Part shown: positions 31,328 to 39,958 of the stretch, one piece after another
Position numbering within the stretch: the stretch's first letter is position 1
Layout: each line of letters starts with the position of its first letter
Assembly: GCF_030409335.1 (NCBI RefSeq)
Contig: NZ_JAUFPN010000184.1
Span: forward strand, 145,126 to 209,125
DNA: 64,000 nt
Source: Paeniroseomonas aquatica
Lineage (GTDB): Bacteria > Pseudomonadota > Alphaproteobacteria > Acetobacterales > Acetobacteraceae
Reading direction: 5' to 3'
The notes under the pieces: generated by a model
The model's database searches: none
What the model was told of the DNA's origin: nothing
The model's input: the letters and a program-made list of their open reading frames with translations, nothing else
Position numbers and translations under genes: made by a program

Positions 31328-33934
31328 TCAGCCGGCGACCGCCGCGTCCAGGCATTGCCGGAGGCTGTCCAGCAAGGCGGCGCGATCGAATTTGGCGACG
31401 TAATCGGTGAAGCCGGCGGCACGGCCGAGCTCGACGTCGGCCGGCTCGGCCCGGCCGCTGAGGGCGATCAGCGGCAGGTCGCGCCAGGGGCCACCCTCCC
31501 GCAGGGTGCGGGCGAAGGCGAAGCCATCCATCCCCGGCATCACGATGTCGGAGACCACGGCATCGAAGCCGGCCCCCGCATCGCGCAGCCGCAGCGCTTC
31601 CTCGGCATCCGCCACCGCGGTCACGACGAAGCCGGCCGCGCCGATGGCGGGCACGACGAGGTTGCGGAAGAAGGCGCTGTCCTCCACGACCAGGATGCGG
31701 CGGGCCGGGCCCTTGCTGCCCTCGGCGCCAGCGCCGAACCAGTCCTCGCCGGCCTGGCGCAGCCACCAGGCGGTGTCGAGCATCTCGGTGACCTTGCCGG
31801 CGATCACGGTCGTACCGAGGAAGCCGGGGCGCTCGCCGGCGCCGTCGATGACCATCTTCTCCTCGATCACGTCCAGGATCTCGTCAACCATCAGCCCCAT
31901 GGCGCGGTCGCCGTCGGAAAAGACCAGCACCGGCTGGCGCTCCGGCGCCATGGACTGGTCCCAGTGGCCGGCGATGGGCACCAGCGGCATCAGCTTGCCG
32001 CGATACTGCACTAGCGGCCGGCCGCCGGCATTCTCGATCCGGTCGCGCTCCACGTCCTCGAGCCGGGCGATGAGGCCGAGCGGCACCGCCTTCGGGGTGG
32101 TGTCGCCGGCGCGGAACAGGAGCATCGCCGTCTGCTGGTCCGAGCGATGCGTCACCACCATGCGGCCGCCGTCGCGCTCATTCTCCCCCTCCCCGCTCTC
32201 GGCGCCGACGCCGGTGGCGCGGGCGATGCCGTTGGGGTCTAGGATCATGATGACGCTGCCGTCGCCGAGGATGGTGTTGCCGCTGAACATGGTGACATGG
32301 CGCAGGATCGGCGCGACCGGCTTCACCACGATCTCCTCGGTGTCGAAGACCCGATCGACGATGATGCCGAAGACATGCGCGCCGACCTGGGTGACGACGA
32401 CGAAGGCGCTGTCCTCGTTGGCTCGGGAGTCGAGCTGCAGCAGGCCGGCCAGGTTGACCAGCGGCAGCAGGCGGTCGCGCAGCCGCAGCACCGCGCTGTC
32501 CTTGATCCGCTCGAGCTGCGGGGCCCCTTCCCCGCCGACCCGGACCAGCTCGACCACGCCGATCTGCGGGATGGCGAAGCGCTCGCCGCCGGCCTCGACG
32601 ATCAGCGCCGAGACGATCGCCAGGGTGAGCGGAATCTTCACCACGAAGGTCGTGCCGCGCCCCTCCTTCGAGCGGACCTCGATGGTGCCGCCGATGCGCT
32701 CCATGTTGGTCTTGACCACGTCCATGCCGACGCCCCGGCCGGAAACCGCGGTGACGGCGGCGGCGGTGGAGAAGCCGGCGCGGAAGATGAAGCGCTGCAC
32801 CTCGCGCTCCGGCATGGCGGCCAGCTCGGCCTCGGTGGCGAGGCCTTGCGCCAGCACCTTCTGGCGGATCCGGTCCACGTTCAGCCCGCGCCCGTCGTCG
32901 CCGATCTCGATGATGATGTGCCCGCCCTCGTGCGAGGCATTCAGCAGGATGCGCCCGGTCTCCGGCTTGCCGGCGGCCGCCCGCTGCTCCGGCGTCTCCA
33001 GCCCGTGATCGGCCGAGTTGCGGACCATGTGCGTCAGCGGATCCTTGATCAGCTCGAGCACCTGCCGATCCAGCTCGGTCTCGGCGCCGCGCATCTGCAG
33101 CTCGATCTTCTTGCCGAGTTCGACACCGAGGTCGCGCACCAGCCGTGGCAGCTTGGCCCAGGCGTTGCCGATCGGCTGCATGCGGGTCTTCATCACCCCC
33201 TCCTGGAGATCGGAGGTGATGTGCGACAGCCGCTGCAGCGGCACCGCGAAGGCGCTGTCGGCACCGTTGCGGGAAAGCTGGAGGAGTTGGTTGCGGGTCA
33301 GCACCAGTTCCGAAACCAGCATCATCAGCCCCTCGAGCACCTCGACGGTGACGCGGATGGTCTGCGGCGGGGCATTGCCGCCGCCGGAGGCTTCGGCGTC
33401 GGCGGCCGGGACCGCCTTCGGCGGTGCCGAGGCGGGCGGCGGCGCGACCGGCGGCGCGGCGGCCACGACGACCTCTGCCGCCTCGGCCGCCGGCGGGCTG
33501 GGTGGTGCCGCCGCGGCCGCTTCGGCCGCAGCCGGGGGCGCGGCCGGCGGGGCGTCCTCACCGGAGGCGACGGCATCCAGCGAGGCGATCAGGGCGGCGT
33601 CGCTGCCGGCCGGCTCGGCACCGGTCGCCTCCAGCCCGGCGACGATCCCGCGGATGCAGTCCAGTGCCGCCAGGATCAGCGAGATCCCCCCCTGGGTGAC
33701 CCGCAGCGTGCCGTCGCGGTAGCGGCCCAGCACGCTCTCGCCGGCATGCGCCACCGCTTCCATGCGGGTCAGCCCCAGGAAGCCGAAGGTGCCCTTGATG
33801 GTATGGACGATGCGGAACACCTCGGAGAGGGTTGCCACGTCGTCGGGCGATCGCTCCAGCCGGACCAGCGCGGCGTCCAGCGCGCCGAGGCCTTCTTGGG
33901 TTTCGGTCAAGAAATCGGCGAGCAGATCGTCCAT
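31328..33934 (-). CDS. cheA: Hybrid chemotaxis histidine kinase CheA with two CheW-like domains and a C-terminal receiver
   Basis: 868 residues. HPt domain 1-105 with H44 in FRIVHTIKGTFGFLG; a Pro/Ala-rich linker (about 125-190) where the CheY-binding P2 domain would be expected; dimerisation helices (ETLxxLV-type, SELVLTRNQLLQL); ATPase with HMVRNSADHGLE, GDDGRGLN and GRGVGMDVVK; a first CheW-like regulatory domain; then a second, shorter CheW-like unit (IARLEDVERDRIE...YRGKLMPLVPI...MGLMVDEILDVIEE); and a receiver domain at about 745-868 with D796 in VVSDIVMPGMDG. First gene of the che run; no chemoreceptor gene follows. Confidence 0.94.
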   Translation of the reverse strand: MDDLLADFLTETQEGLGALDAALVRLERSPDDVATLSEVFRIVHTIKGTFGFLGLTRMEAVAHAGESVLGRYRDGTLRVTQGGISLILAALDCIRGIVAGLEATGAEPAGSDAALIASLDAVASGEDAPPAAPPAAAEAAAAAPPSPPAAEAAEVVVAAAPPVAPPPASAPPKAVPAADAEASGGGNAPPQTIRVTVEVLEGLMMLVSELVLTRNQLLQLSRNGADSAFAVPLQRLSHITSDLQEGVMKTRMQPIGNAWAKLPRLVRDLGVELGKKIELQMRGAETELDRQVLELIKDPLTHMVRNSADHGLETPEQRAAAGKPETGRILLNASHEGGHIIIEIGDDGRGLNVDRIRQKVLAQGLATEAELAAMPEREVQRFIFRAGFSTAAAVTAVSGRGVGMDVVKTNMERIGGTIEVRSKEGRGTTFVVKIPLTLAIVSALIVEAGGERFAIPQIGVVELVRVGGEGAPQLERIKDSAVLRLRDRLLPLVNLAGLLQLDSRANEDSAFVVVTQVGAHVFGIIVDRVFDTEEIVVKPVAPILRHVTMFSGNTILGDGSVIMILDPNGIARATGVGAESGEGENERDGGRMVVTHRSDQQTAMLLFRAGDTTPKAVPLGLIARLEDVERDRIENAGGRPLVQYRGKLMPLVPIAGHWDQSMAPERQPVLVFSDGDRAMGLMVDEILDVIEEKMVIDGAGERPGFLGTTVIAGKVTEMLDTAWWLRQAGEDWFGAGAEGSKGPARRILVVEDSAFFRNLVVPAIGAAGFVVTAVADAEEALRLRDAGAGFDAVVSDIVMPGMDGFAFARTLREGGPWRDLPLIALSGRAEPADVELGRAAGFTDYVAKFDRAALLDSLRQCLDAAVAG

Positions 33935-34009
33935 TGCGGTCCTCGGGGCGGTATCCGGCGGAGCATGCCCCCGCAGGCCCGAAGATTCGGTAAACCCCGG
34001 CCAGCCGCC

Positions 34010-34648
34010 TCAGGCGGCGCCCAGCAGCAAGGGCTGCGGCCCGGGACCGGGGCCGAGGGAGGCCCGCCATCCCAGCTCGGCCAGCATCGCCAGCAGCAGC
34101 GGCGCCACCACCTGCCGCGGCCCCGCCGCCAGCCCTTCCTCCGCCGCGGCACCCGCCAGCAGCCGCAGCAGCAGCGGCGGCCAGGACACCGTGCCGGCCC
34201 CCGGCGCCGGGGCGCGATGCGGCTGCGGCAGCACCACCAGCCCGGCCTCGGCGGTGCCGGACAGGACGACGGTGCCGCCCCGCGGCAACGCCTCGGCCCC
34301 CAGCAAGGCCGCGTTCAACGCCACCGGCACGATGGCGGCGGGGAGCAGGGTGCCCGGAGCCAGCCCGTCCAGGTCGAAGCGCACCCGGGGGGAAGCCGGC
34401 GAGCCCAGCAGCATGTCGGCCAGCTCGGCGGCGTCGTGCTCGGCGGTGGGCCCGCCCCAGGCGGCGGCGCAGAGCCGCAGCCGCTGGCGGAGCGCCACGC
34501 CGGTCTCCCGCGCCATGACCATCATCTCGTCGTCGGCCGACCGGACCAGGTCCAGCGTGCCCGTAAGCCCCCCGACCGCCCCCCCGAGGTCATGGCAAAG
34601 CCTGGCGCAGAGGATGCGGGCAAGGCGGGTGTCCGGGCTGAAGCTCAT
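34010..34648 (-). CDS. chpT: ChpT-like histidine phosphotransferase
   Basis: 212 residues; AGGAA precedes the start. The dimerisation helix carries the phospho-histidine H19 in LARILCARLCHDLGGAVGGLTGTLDLV, the signature of ChpT, the protein that relays phosphate from CckA to CtrA and CpdR. The second half resembles a degenerate kinase ATP-binding domain without nucleotide motifs, also as in ChpT. Its presence 6 kb from ctrA suggests both halves of the relay are grouped with chemotaxis. Sequence match beyond the H-box is weak. Confidence 0.8.
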   Translation of the reverse strand: MSFSPDTRLARILCARLCHDLGGAVGGLTGTLDLVRSADDEMMVMARETGVALRQRLRLCAAAWGGPTAEHDAAELADMLLGSPASPRVRFDLDGLAPGTLLPAAIVPVALNAALLGAEALPRGGTVVLSGTAEAGLVVLPQPHRAPAPGAGTVSWPPLLLRLLAGAAAEEGLAAGPRQVVAPLLLAMLAELGWRASLGPGPGPQPLLLGAA

Positions 34649-34730
34649 CGCTGGGTTCCTGTCGACAGCCCCGCAGGCTACCCTGCCGGCGTTAGCGAAG
34701 CGTTGTCCGGCCGCATCTGCAAGGGAGCCC

Positions 34731-34910
34731 ATGCCGAGCCTTCTGGAACCTGGGATGCGGGTGCGCCACCCGAGCCTGCCCGACTGGGGCGTCGGCCAGA
34801 TTCAGTCCGTGGTCGGCGACCGGGTGACGGTGAATTTCGAGCATGCCGGCAAGGTGCTGATCAATGCCGCGATCATCGACCTGGAGCCGATCGATGACGC
34901 CGAAGCCTGA
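34731..34910 (+). CDS. Small DUF3553-type protein
   Basis: 59 residues, AAGGGAG ahead of the start. [41 protein letters not shown] is a compact SH3/Tudor-like beta domain of the DUF3553 kind, the same module found at the ends of some DNA helicases and transcription-repair factors. Function unknown; it may bind RNA polymerase or nucleic acid. Divergent from chpT, about 80 bases before moaA on the same strand. Confidence 0.85.
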   Translation: MPSLLEPGMRVRHPSLPDWGVGQIQSVVGDRVTVNFEHAGKVLINAAIIDLEPIDDAEA

Positions 34911-34930
34911 ACGGGCGCAGGGGGGTTGCG

Positions 34931-34970
34931 GAACAGGGGGGGTGCGGTCCAAATGAGAACGCTCCTGTTC
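34931..34970. promoter_or_regulatory. Inverted repeat GAACAGG-N26-CCTGTTC ahead of moaA
   Basis: Perfect 7-bp arms at 34931-34937 and 34964-34970, ending 24 bases before the moaA start. It could be an operator or a leader stem. It does not resemble the conserved core of the molybdenum cofactor riboswitch. Confidence 0.3.
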
Positions 34971-34993
34971 GCAGTGTTGAAGGGTTCCGCCGC

Positions 34994-35986
34994 ATGATCG
35001 ATCCGTTCGGCCGACGGATCAGCTACCTCCGCGTCTCCGTCACGGACCGCTGCGACCTCCGCTGCGTCTACTGCATGGCGGAGGACATGACCTTCCTGCC
35101 CAAGCGGGAGGTCCTGACGCTCGAGGAGCTGGACCGGCTATGCGGCACGTTCATCGGCCTGGGCGTGGAAAAAATCCGCCTGACCGGCGGCGAGCCCCTG
35201 GTGCGGCGCAACGTGATCGGCCTGGTCCGCAGCCTCGGCGCGCGGATCGGGGCCGGTGGGCTGAAGGAGCTCACCATCACCACCAACGGCACCCAGCTGA
35301 CCAAGCTGGCCGATGACCTCTACGGCGCCGGCGTCCGCCGCATCAACGTCTCGATGGATACCCTCGACCCGGCCGTGTTCAAGTCCGTGACCCGCTGGGG
35401 CGAGCTGGACAAGACCATGGAGGGCATCTTCGCCGCCAAGGCCGCCGGCCTCGCGGTGAAGATCAACGCCGTGGCGCTGAAGGGCGTGAACGAGGGCGAG
35501 TACGACCGCATGATCGCCTGGTGCGGCGAGCACGGGCTGGACCTCACGCTGATCGAGACCATGCCGCTGGGCGAGATCAGCGGCGACCGCACCGACCAGT
35601 ACCTGCCGCTCTCCATCGTCCGGTCGCGGCTGCGCGAGCACTGGACGCTCGAGGAAACCGACTACCGGACCGGCGGCCCCGCCCGCTACTTCACGGTGAA
35701 GGAAACCGGCCGGCGGCTCGGCTTCATCACGCCGATGACCCATAATTTCTGCGAGACCTGCAACCGGGTGCGGCTGACCTGCACCGGCACGCTGTACATG
35801 TGCCTGGGCCAGGAGGATGCCGCCGACCTCAGGGCGCCGCTGCGGGACCCGGCGGTCGGCGATGACGGCCTGCGGGCGGCGATCGAGCAGGCCATGCTGC
35901 GCAAGCCGAAGGGGCACGACTTCATCATCGACCGCCGGGAGGCCAAGCCGGCCCTGGCCCGCCACATGAGCGTCACGGGGGGCTGA
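34994..35986 (+). CDS. moaA: GTP 3',8-cyclase (molybdenum cofactor synthesis)
   Basis: Radical SAM enzyme that starts molybdenum cofactor synthesis by rearranging GTP with MoaC. 330 residues. N-terminal cluster C20-x3-C24-x2-C27 ([12 protein letters not shown]), GGEPLVRRN, and the C-terminal cluster in [21 protein letters not shown] contacts GTP. It ends in Gly-Gly, the conserved tail that enters the active site. moaC is not in the window. The stop overlaps the next start (TGATG). Confidence 0.96.
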   Translation: MIDPFGRRISYLRVSVTDRCDLRCVYCMAEDMTFLPKREVLTLEELDRLCGTFIGLGVEKIRLTGGEPLVRRNVIGLVRSLGARIGAGGLKELTITTNGTQLTKLADDLYGAGVRRINVSMDTLDPAVFKSVTRWGELDKTMEGIFAAKAAGLAVKINAVALKGVNEGEYDRMIAWCGEHGLDLTLIETMPLGEISGDRTDQYLPLSIVRSRLREHWTLEETDYRTGGPARYFTVKETGRRLGFITPMTHNFCETCNRVRLTCTGTLYMCLGQEDAADLRAPLRDPAVGDDGLRAAIEQAMLRKPKGHDFIIDRREAKPALARHMSVTGG

Positions 35987-36363
35987 TGGGCCTGTTGCAG
36001 GAGTTGTCGGCCCGGCTTGCCATCCCCGGCTTGCCGGCCTGGACCGGCCCCCTGGCGCTGCTGGTGCTGCTGCTGGTGGGCCTCGCCTACCTGCTGATGC
36101 CCTTCAGCGTCTTCGGCGTGAAGGGACGGCTCGATTCGATCGAGGCGCAGCTCGACGAGCTGCAGGGCGAGCTCCGCCTGCTGGCCATGCGGCTGGCCGA
36201 TGCGCCCCGGCGCGGCGCCGTGGCCGACGACTGGGTGGAGATGCCGAACCGCGCCCGGGCGATGCCGGAGGAGCCGGTCCTCCGCGCCACGCCGCCGGTC
36301 CCGCCGCCGGCCGCCTGGCCCGACAGCGGCCGGCGCGGCCGGGCCGAACCCCGTCTGGACTGA
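35986..36363 (+). CDS. Small single-pass membrane protein of unknown function
   Basis: 125 residues. One transmembrane helix at about 20-42 (WTGPLALLVLLLVGLAYLLMPFSVF), then a predicted coiled coil (RLDSIEAQLDELQGELRLLAMRL) and a Pro/Arg-rich tail. Translationally coupled to moaA. Layout suggests a membrane-anchored scaffold with a cytoplasmic coiled coil; no family recognised. Confidence 0.75.
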   Translation: MGLLQELSARLAIPGLPAWTGPLALLVLLLVGLAYLLMPFSVFGVKGRLDSIEAQLDELQGELRLLAMRLADAPRRGAVADDWVEMPNRARAMPEEPVLRATPPVPPPAAWPDSGRRGRAEPRLD

Positions 36364-36427
36364 GCCGCGCCCGCTTGCCCTGGCGGCCATGCCGGGGCTT
36401 GATGCATCGACCCGGCGGAGAGTGGCG

Positions 36428-37324
36428 ATGCGCGTCAGCGTCATCCAGATGAACCAAGGCAGCGAGAAGCAGGCGAACCTCGACCAGGCGCGGCAGCTGG
36501 TCGAGGCGGCCGTTGTGGCGGACCGGCCCGGCCTGGTCACCCTGCCGGAGACCTGGACCAACCTCGGCGGCGGCCGCGAAAGCCGCCAGGCGGCGGCGGA
36601 GGTGCTGCCGGCGCCCGGCTCCGGCGCGGCCGGCGGCCCGGCCTATGAGCTGCTGCGCGGCCTTGCCCGCAGCCATGCGATCCATGTCCATGGCGGCTCG
36701 ATGATCGAGGCCCCCGGGCCTGGCGACGACCCGGAGAAGCTGTTCAACACCACCGTGGTCTTCGACCCCGGCGGGGCGGAGATCGCCCGCTACCGCAAGA
36801 TCCACATGTTCGACATCGTGGCCCCCGACGGCACCGGCTACCGCGAGAGCGCGCTCTACGGCGCTGGCGAGCGGCTGGTGACCTTCGTGGCCGGCGGCAT
36901 CACCTTCGGCTGCACCATCTGCTACGACATGCGCTTCGCCGAGCACTACGTCGCCCTGCGCCAGATGGGGGCGGAGGCCATCCTCGTGCCGTCCAATTTC
37001 ACCCTGCAGACCGGCAAGGACCACTGGGAGGTGCTGCTGCGCGCCCGGGCGATCGAGACGCAGTGCTGGATCATCGCCGCCGCCTCCACCGGGCAGTACC
37101 TGGAACGCGGCCAGCCGCGTTCGGTCTACGGCCATTCGCTGGTGGCCGACCCCTGGGGTCATGTGGTGGCCAAGGCCTCGGACGGCACCGGCTGGGCGAC
37201 GGCCCGGCTCGACCCGGCGGTCACGGCCCGGGTGCGGCGGGACATGCCGGTGCTGGCCCATCGCGCCGCGCGGCACCTGCGCTTCGACGCCTCCGGAGGC
37301 CCCCCGGATGCGGGGAGCCGATGA
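36428..37324 (+). CDS. Carbon-nitrogen hydrolase (nitrilase superfamily) amidase
   Basis: 298 residues; GGAGAG precedes the ATG. The catalytic triad is complete: E41 in [11 protein letters not shown]124 in [11 protein letters not shown]165 in [30 protein letters not shown] and [22 protein letters not shown] place it near the Nit1/Nit2 (omega-amidase or deaminated-glutathione amidase) branch. Cytoplasmic metabolite repair is the likely role. It ends just before nadK. Confidence 0.9.
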   Translation: MRVSVIQMNQGSEKQANLDQARQLVEAAVVADRPGLVTLPETWTNLGGGRESRQAAAEVLPAPGSGAAGGPAYELLRGLARSHAIHVHGGSMIEAPGPGDDPEKLFNTTVVFDPGGAEIARYRKIHMFDIVAPDGTGYRESALYGAGERLVTFVAGGITFGCTICYDMRFAEHYVALRQMGAEAILVPSNFTLQTGKDHWEVLLRARAIETQCWIIAAASTGQYLERGQPRSVYGHSLVADPWGHVVAKASDGTGWATARLDPAVTARVRRDMPVLAHRAARHLRFDASGGPPDAGSR

Positions 37325-37337
37325 CGCCTTGCCGCCG

Positions 37338-38189
37338 ATGCCGCCAGCCGGGCGCCTGCGCTGTGGCCCCGGCGTGAACGAGATCCTGCCCTTCCCGCAG
37401 CCCCTCGCCCTGCTGCCCGAGGACCTGGCCGGCCGCATCGCCTTCCTCGCCGCCGCGACCGAGACCGCCGCCGCGGCCCGCGACCGGCTGGTGGCGCTCT
37501 ATGGCGATGCCCCGGCCGAGACCGCCCTGGCCATCGTCGCCCTCGGCGGCGACGGCTGCATGCTGGAGACCCAGCACCGCCTGCTCGGCCGCAACATCCC
37601 GGTCTACGGGATGAACTGCGGCAGCGTCGGCTTCCTGATGAACGACTTCCGCGAGGATGCGCTGGTCGAGCGCCTGGCCGTGGCCCAGGCGGCCATGCTG
37701 TATCCGCTGCGGATGCGGGCGGTGGCGGCCGATGGCACGGCGCATGAGGCGCTGGCGATCAACGAGGTCTCGCTGCTGCGGGAGACCCGCCAGGCCGCCA
37801 AGATCCGCATCGTGGTGGACGGCAAGGAACGGCTGCGCGAGTTGATCTGCGACGGCGTGCTGGTGGCCACGCCGGCCGGCAGCACCGCCTACAACCTCTC
37901 GGCGCATGGCCCCATTGTGCCGCTCGGCGCCAACCTGCTGCCGCTGACGCCGATCTCGGCCTTCCGCCCCCGCCGCTGGCGCGGCGCCCTGCTGCCGGGC
38001 GATGCCGCCGTGGTCTTCGAGATCCTGGAGGCCGAGAAGCGTCCGGTCGCCGCGGTGGCCGACTATACCGAGGTGCGGGACGTCCGCCGGGTGGAGGTGC
38101 GGGAGGACCGCAGCCTGTCCCTCACCCTGCTCTTCGACCCGGACCATGGATTGAGCGAGCGGATCATCGCGGAACAGTTCACGGTCTAG
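37338..38189 (+). CDS. nadK: NAD kinase
   Basis: Phosphorylates NAD to NADP. Up to 283 residues. GGDG motif in [32 protein letters not shown], and the ATP/NAD site [26 protein letters not shown]. The start is uncertain: ATG at 37338 or GTG at 37374 (VNEILPFPQ) would both add residues before the family core, which starts near [13 protein letters not shown]; neither has a good ribosome binding site. Same strand as the nitrilase and 14 bases after it, so probably one operon. Confidence 0.92.
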   Translation: MPPAGRLRCGPGVNEILPFPQPLALLPEDLAGRIAFLAAATETAAAARDRLVALYGDAPAETALAIVALGGDGCMLETQHRLLGRNIPVYGMNCGSVGFLMNDFREDALVERLAVAQAAMLYPLRMRAVAADGTAHEALAINEVSLLRETRQAAKIRIVVDGKERLRELICDGVLVATPAGSTAYNLSAHGPIVPLGANLLPLTPISAFRPRRWRGALLPGDAAVVFEILEAEKRPVAAVADYTEVRDVRRVEVREDRSLSLTLLFDPDHGLSERIIAEQFTV

Positions 38190-38212
38190 CCGGCCTCCGT
38201 TAGGCTGGCGGC

Positions 38213-39451
38213 ATGGAAGGCAGCCTGCCCACGACGCCCAAGCCGGCCGCCCCCGCGCCGGCCCCTGCCTCCGACCGCCGGCTCATCCTCTGCATGGCGA
38301 TCGGCCAGACCATCGGCTGGGGCACGCTCTTCGCATCCTTCCCGCTGTTCGGGGCGCCGCTCGAGGCGGAGTTCGGCTGGACCCGGACCGAGTTCAACAC
38401 CGGCCTGACCCTGGCCCTGCTGATCTCCGGGCTGGTGGCGGTGCCGGTCGGCCGCTGGGTGGACCGCCGGGGCGGCCGCTGGCTGCTGGCACTCGGCGGC
38501 TGGGCGGGCGCGGCGCTGCTGGCGGCGCTCGCCGCCACCTCCTCCCTGCCGGTCTTCTGGCTGATCTGGGCCGGCATGGGGCTGGTGCAGGCCTGCGCCC
38601 TCTGGGGGCCGGCCATGGCGGTGGTCGTCACCACGGCGCGGGACCCGGTGAGGTCGATCGCCGGCATCACCTTCGTCACCGGCTTCACCAATACGATCTT
38701 CGTCCCGCTGACCGCCCTGCTGATCGCGCAACTCGGCTGGCGCGGTGCCCTGCTCTGCCTTGCGGCCCTGCAGCTCATCCCCGGGATGCTGGCGCTCCGG
38801 CTGCTGCCGCCCGCCGCACCGCGTGGCCGGGCCACCGGGCAGGGCGCCTTCAGCCTCGCCCGGGCGGTGCGTTCCCGCGCCTTCCTGGGCATCGCCGGCA
38901 GCCTGGCGGCGCATGCCTTCATCGGGGTGGGGCTGGGGGCGCATGTGATTCCGCTGCTGCGGGAGAAGGGCCTGCCGGAAGCGTCCGTGCTGCTGCTGGT
39001 CTCGCTGCACGGCCCCTTCCAGGTGGCGGCCCGGGCGGCGCTCTACGGGCTCGGGCAGCGGGTGACGATGCGCAGCGTCGGCCGCCTCGGCGCATCGCTG
39101 GTGCCGCTGGCCATGCTGGCGCTTGCCCTGGCGCCGGCGGACTTCGCCTGGCTGGTGCTGTTCATCCTGGCCTGGGCCATGGCGGATGGGCTGATGACCA
39201 TCGTCCGCGCCGCTGGGGTGGTGGAGATCCTGGGACGCGACGGCTACGGCGCCATCACCGGCGCGCTCAGCGTCGCCACGGTGCTGCCGCGGACCCTGGC
39301 GCCGGTCGCCATCGCCCTGATCTGGCAGGGGGCCGGCGGCTACGGCCCGGTCCCCTGGCTGCTGGCCGGGCTGGGCGCCCTGGGGGCCGCGGCCTTCGCC
39401 CTGGCCGCGGCGCAGCCGCCGCCCGCGTCTCAGCCGGGCGTGGGGACGTAG
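38213..39451 (+). CDS. Major facilitator superfamily transporter
   Basis: 412 residues with 12 hydrophobic helices. Motif A in the loop between helices 2 and 3 reads GRWVDRRGGRWLL, confirming MFS. N-terminal 20 residues are Pro/Ala rich and cytoplasmic. The pattern (GQTIGWGTLFASFPLFGAPLEAEFGW) is like the monocarboxylate/oxalate-formate-type branch. Substrate unknown. It follows nadK by 23 bases and overlaps a convergent small gene by 22. Confidence 0.88.
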   Translation: MEGSLPTTPKPAAPAPAPASDRRLILCMAIGQTIGWGTLFASFPLFGAPLEAEFGWTRTEFNTGLTLALLISGLVAVPVGRWVDRRGGRWLLALGGWAGAALLAALAATSSLPVFWLIWAGMGLVQACALWGPAMAVVVTTARDPVRSIAGITFVTGFTNTIFVPLTALLIAQLGWRGALLCLAALQLIPGMLALRLLPPAAPRGRATGQGAFSLARAVRSRAFLGIAGSLAAHAFIGVGLGAHVIPLLREKGLPEASVLLLVSLHGPFQVAARAALYGLGQRVTMRSVGRLGASLVPLAMLALALAPADFAWLVLFILAWAMADGLMTIVRAAGVVEILGRDGYGAITGALSVATVLPRTLAPVAIALIWQGAGGYGPVPWLLAGLGALGAAAFALAAAQPPPASQPGVGT

Positions 39452-39696
39452 CCGTCGTCGTCGTCCTCGGCCACGGGTGCCACGAAGCCTTCCTGGCTCT
39501 TCATCATGACCAGGGTCCCGGCGAACATCCCGGTCAGCGCGACCAGATGCCCCCAGATGTTCGACCTCGGCTGCTGCCAGACCCCGACGGCCAGGGCCGC
39601 GGTGGCGACCGCGGCAAGGCCGATCCAGAGCCACATGTTGTCCTGGATATGGCGACCGGCAAAGGCGCTGGACGCCCGATAGGCTCGCATCGGCAT
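39430..39696 (-). CDS. Small two-helix membrane protein
   Basis: 88 residues; AGGGAG nine bases ahead of the start. Two hydrophobic helices (WLWIGLAAVATAALAVGVW and HLVALTGMFAGTLVMM) and an acidic tail AEDDDDGYVPTPG. No known family. Confidence 0.7.
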   Translation of the reverse strand: MPMRAYRASSAFAGRHIQDNMWLWIGLAAVATAALAVGVWQQPRSNIWGHLVALTGMFAGTLVMMKSQEGFVAPVAEDDDDGYVPTPG

Positions 39697-39829
39697 GGAT
39701 TGGCTCCCTGACCGGTGCATGTGCCGGGCGAGGCAGCCTGCACAGGCTTTCGGTCGGCTTGCTAGCGAAATAACCGGCGCCGCCCCGGCCCGACGGCCTG
39801 GCGATGAAAGCCCGGGCCGGTCGGTCGCC

Positions 39830-39958
39830 TCAGCGCAGCCGGCCGTCGTCCCGGATGGTGGCGCCGACCGAGCCGCCGACATAGGGCCCGCTGGCCGTGC
39901 CACCGCCGGCGCAGGCGGCCAGCAGCAGCAGCGCCAGGATCGCGGCGGTGCGGGTCAT
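39830..39958 (-). CDS. 42-residue lipoprotein translationally coupled to the peptide transporter operon
   Basis: Short gene: signal MTRTAAILALLLLAACAGGG with lipobox LLAAC (Cys16), then a small glycine-rich mature peptide ending RDDGRLR. Its ATG overlaps the stop of the upstream ATPase gene (ATGA at 39955-39958), so it is read by the same ribosomes as the transporter. The lipobox and coupling make it a real gene despite its size. Function unknown; it may sit at the membrane near the binding protein. Confidence 0.7.
   Translation of the reverse strand: MTRTAAILALLLLAACAGGGTASGPYVGGSVGATIRDDGRLR

Noticed and set aside
32297..34897. 866-codon open frame opposite cheA and chpT
   Set aside because: Antisense frame with low-complexity Gln/Gly/Arg sequence; the opposite strand encodes full CheA.
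34911..34993. Molybdenum cofactor riboswitch before moaA
   Set aside because: The gap is only 83 bases and shows one 7-bp inverted repeat, too short and unlike the conserved core.
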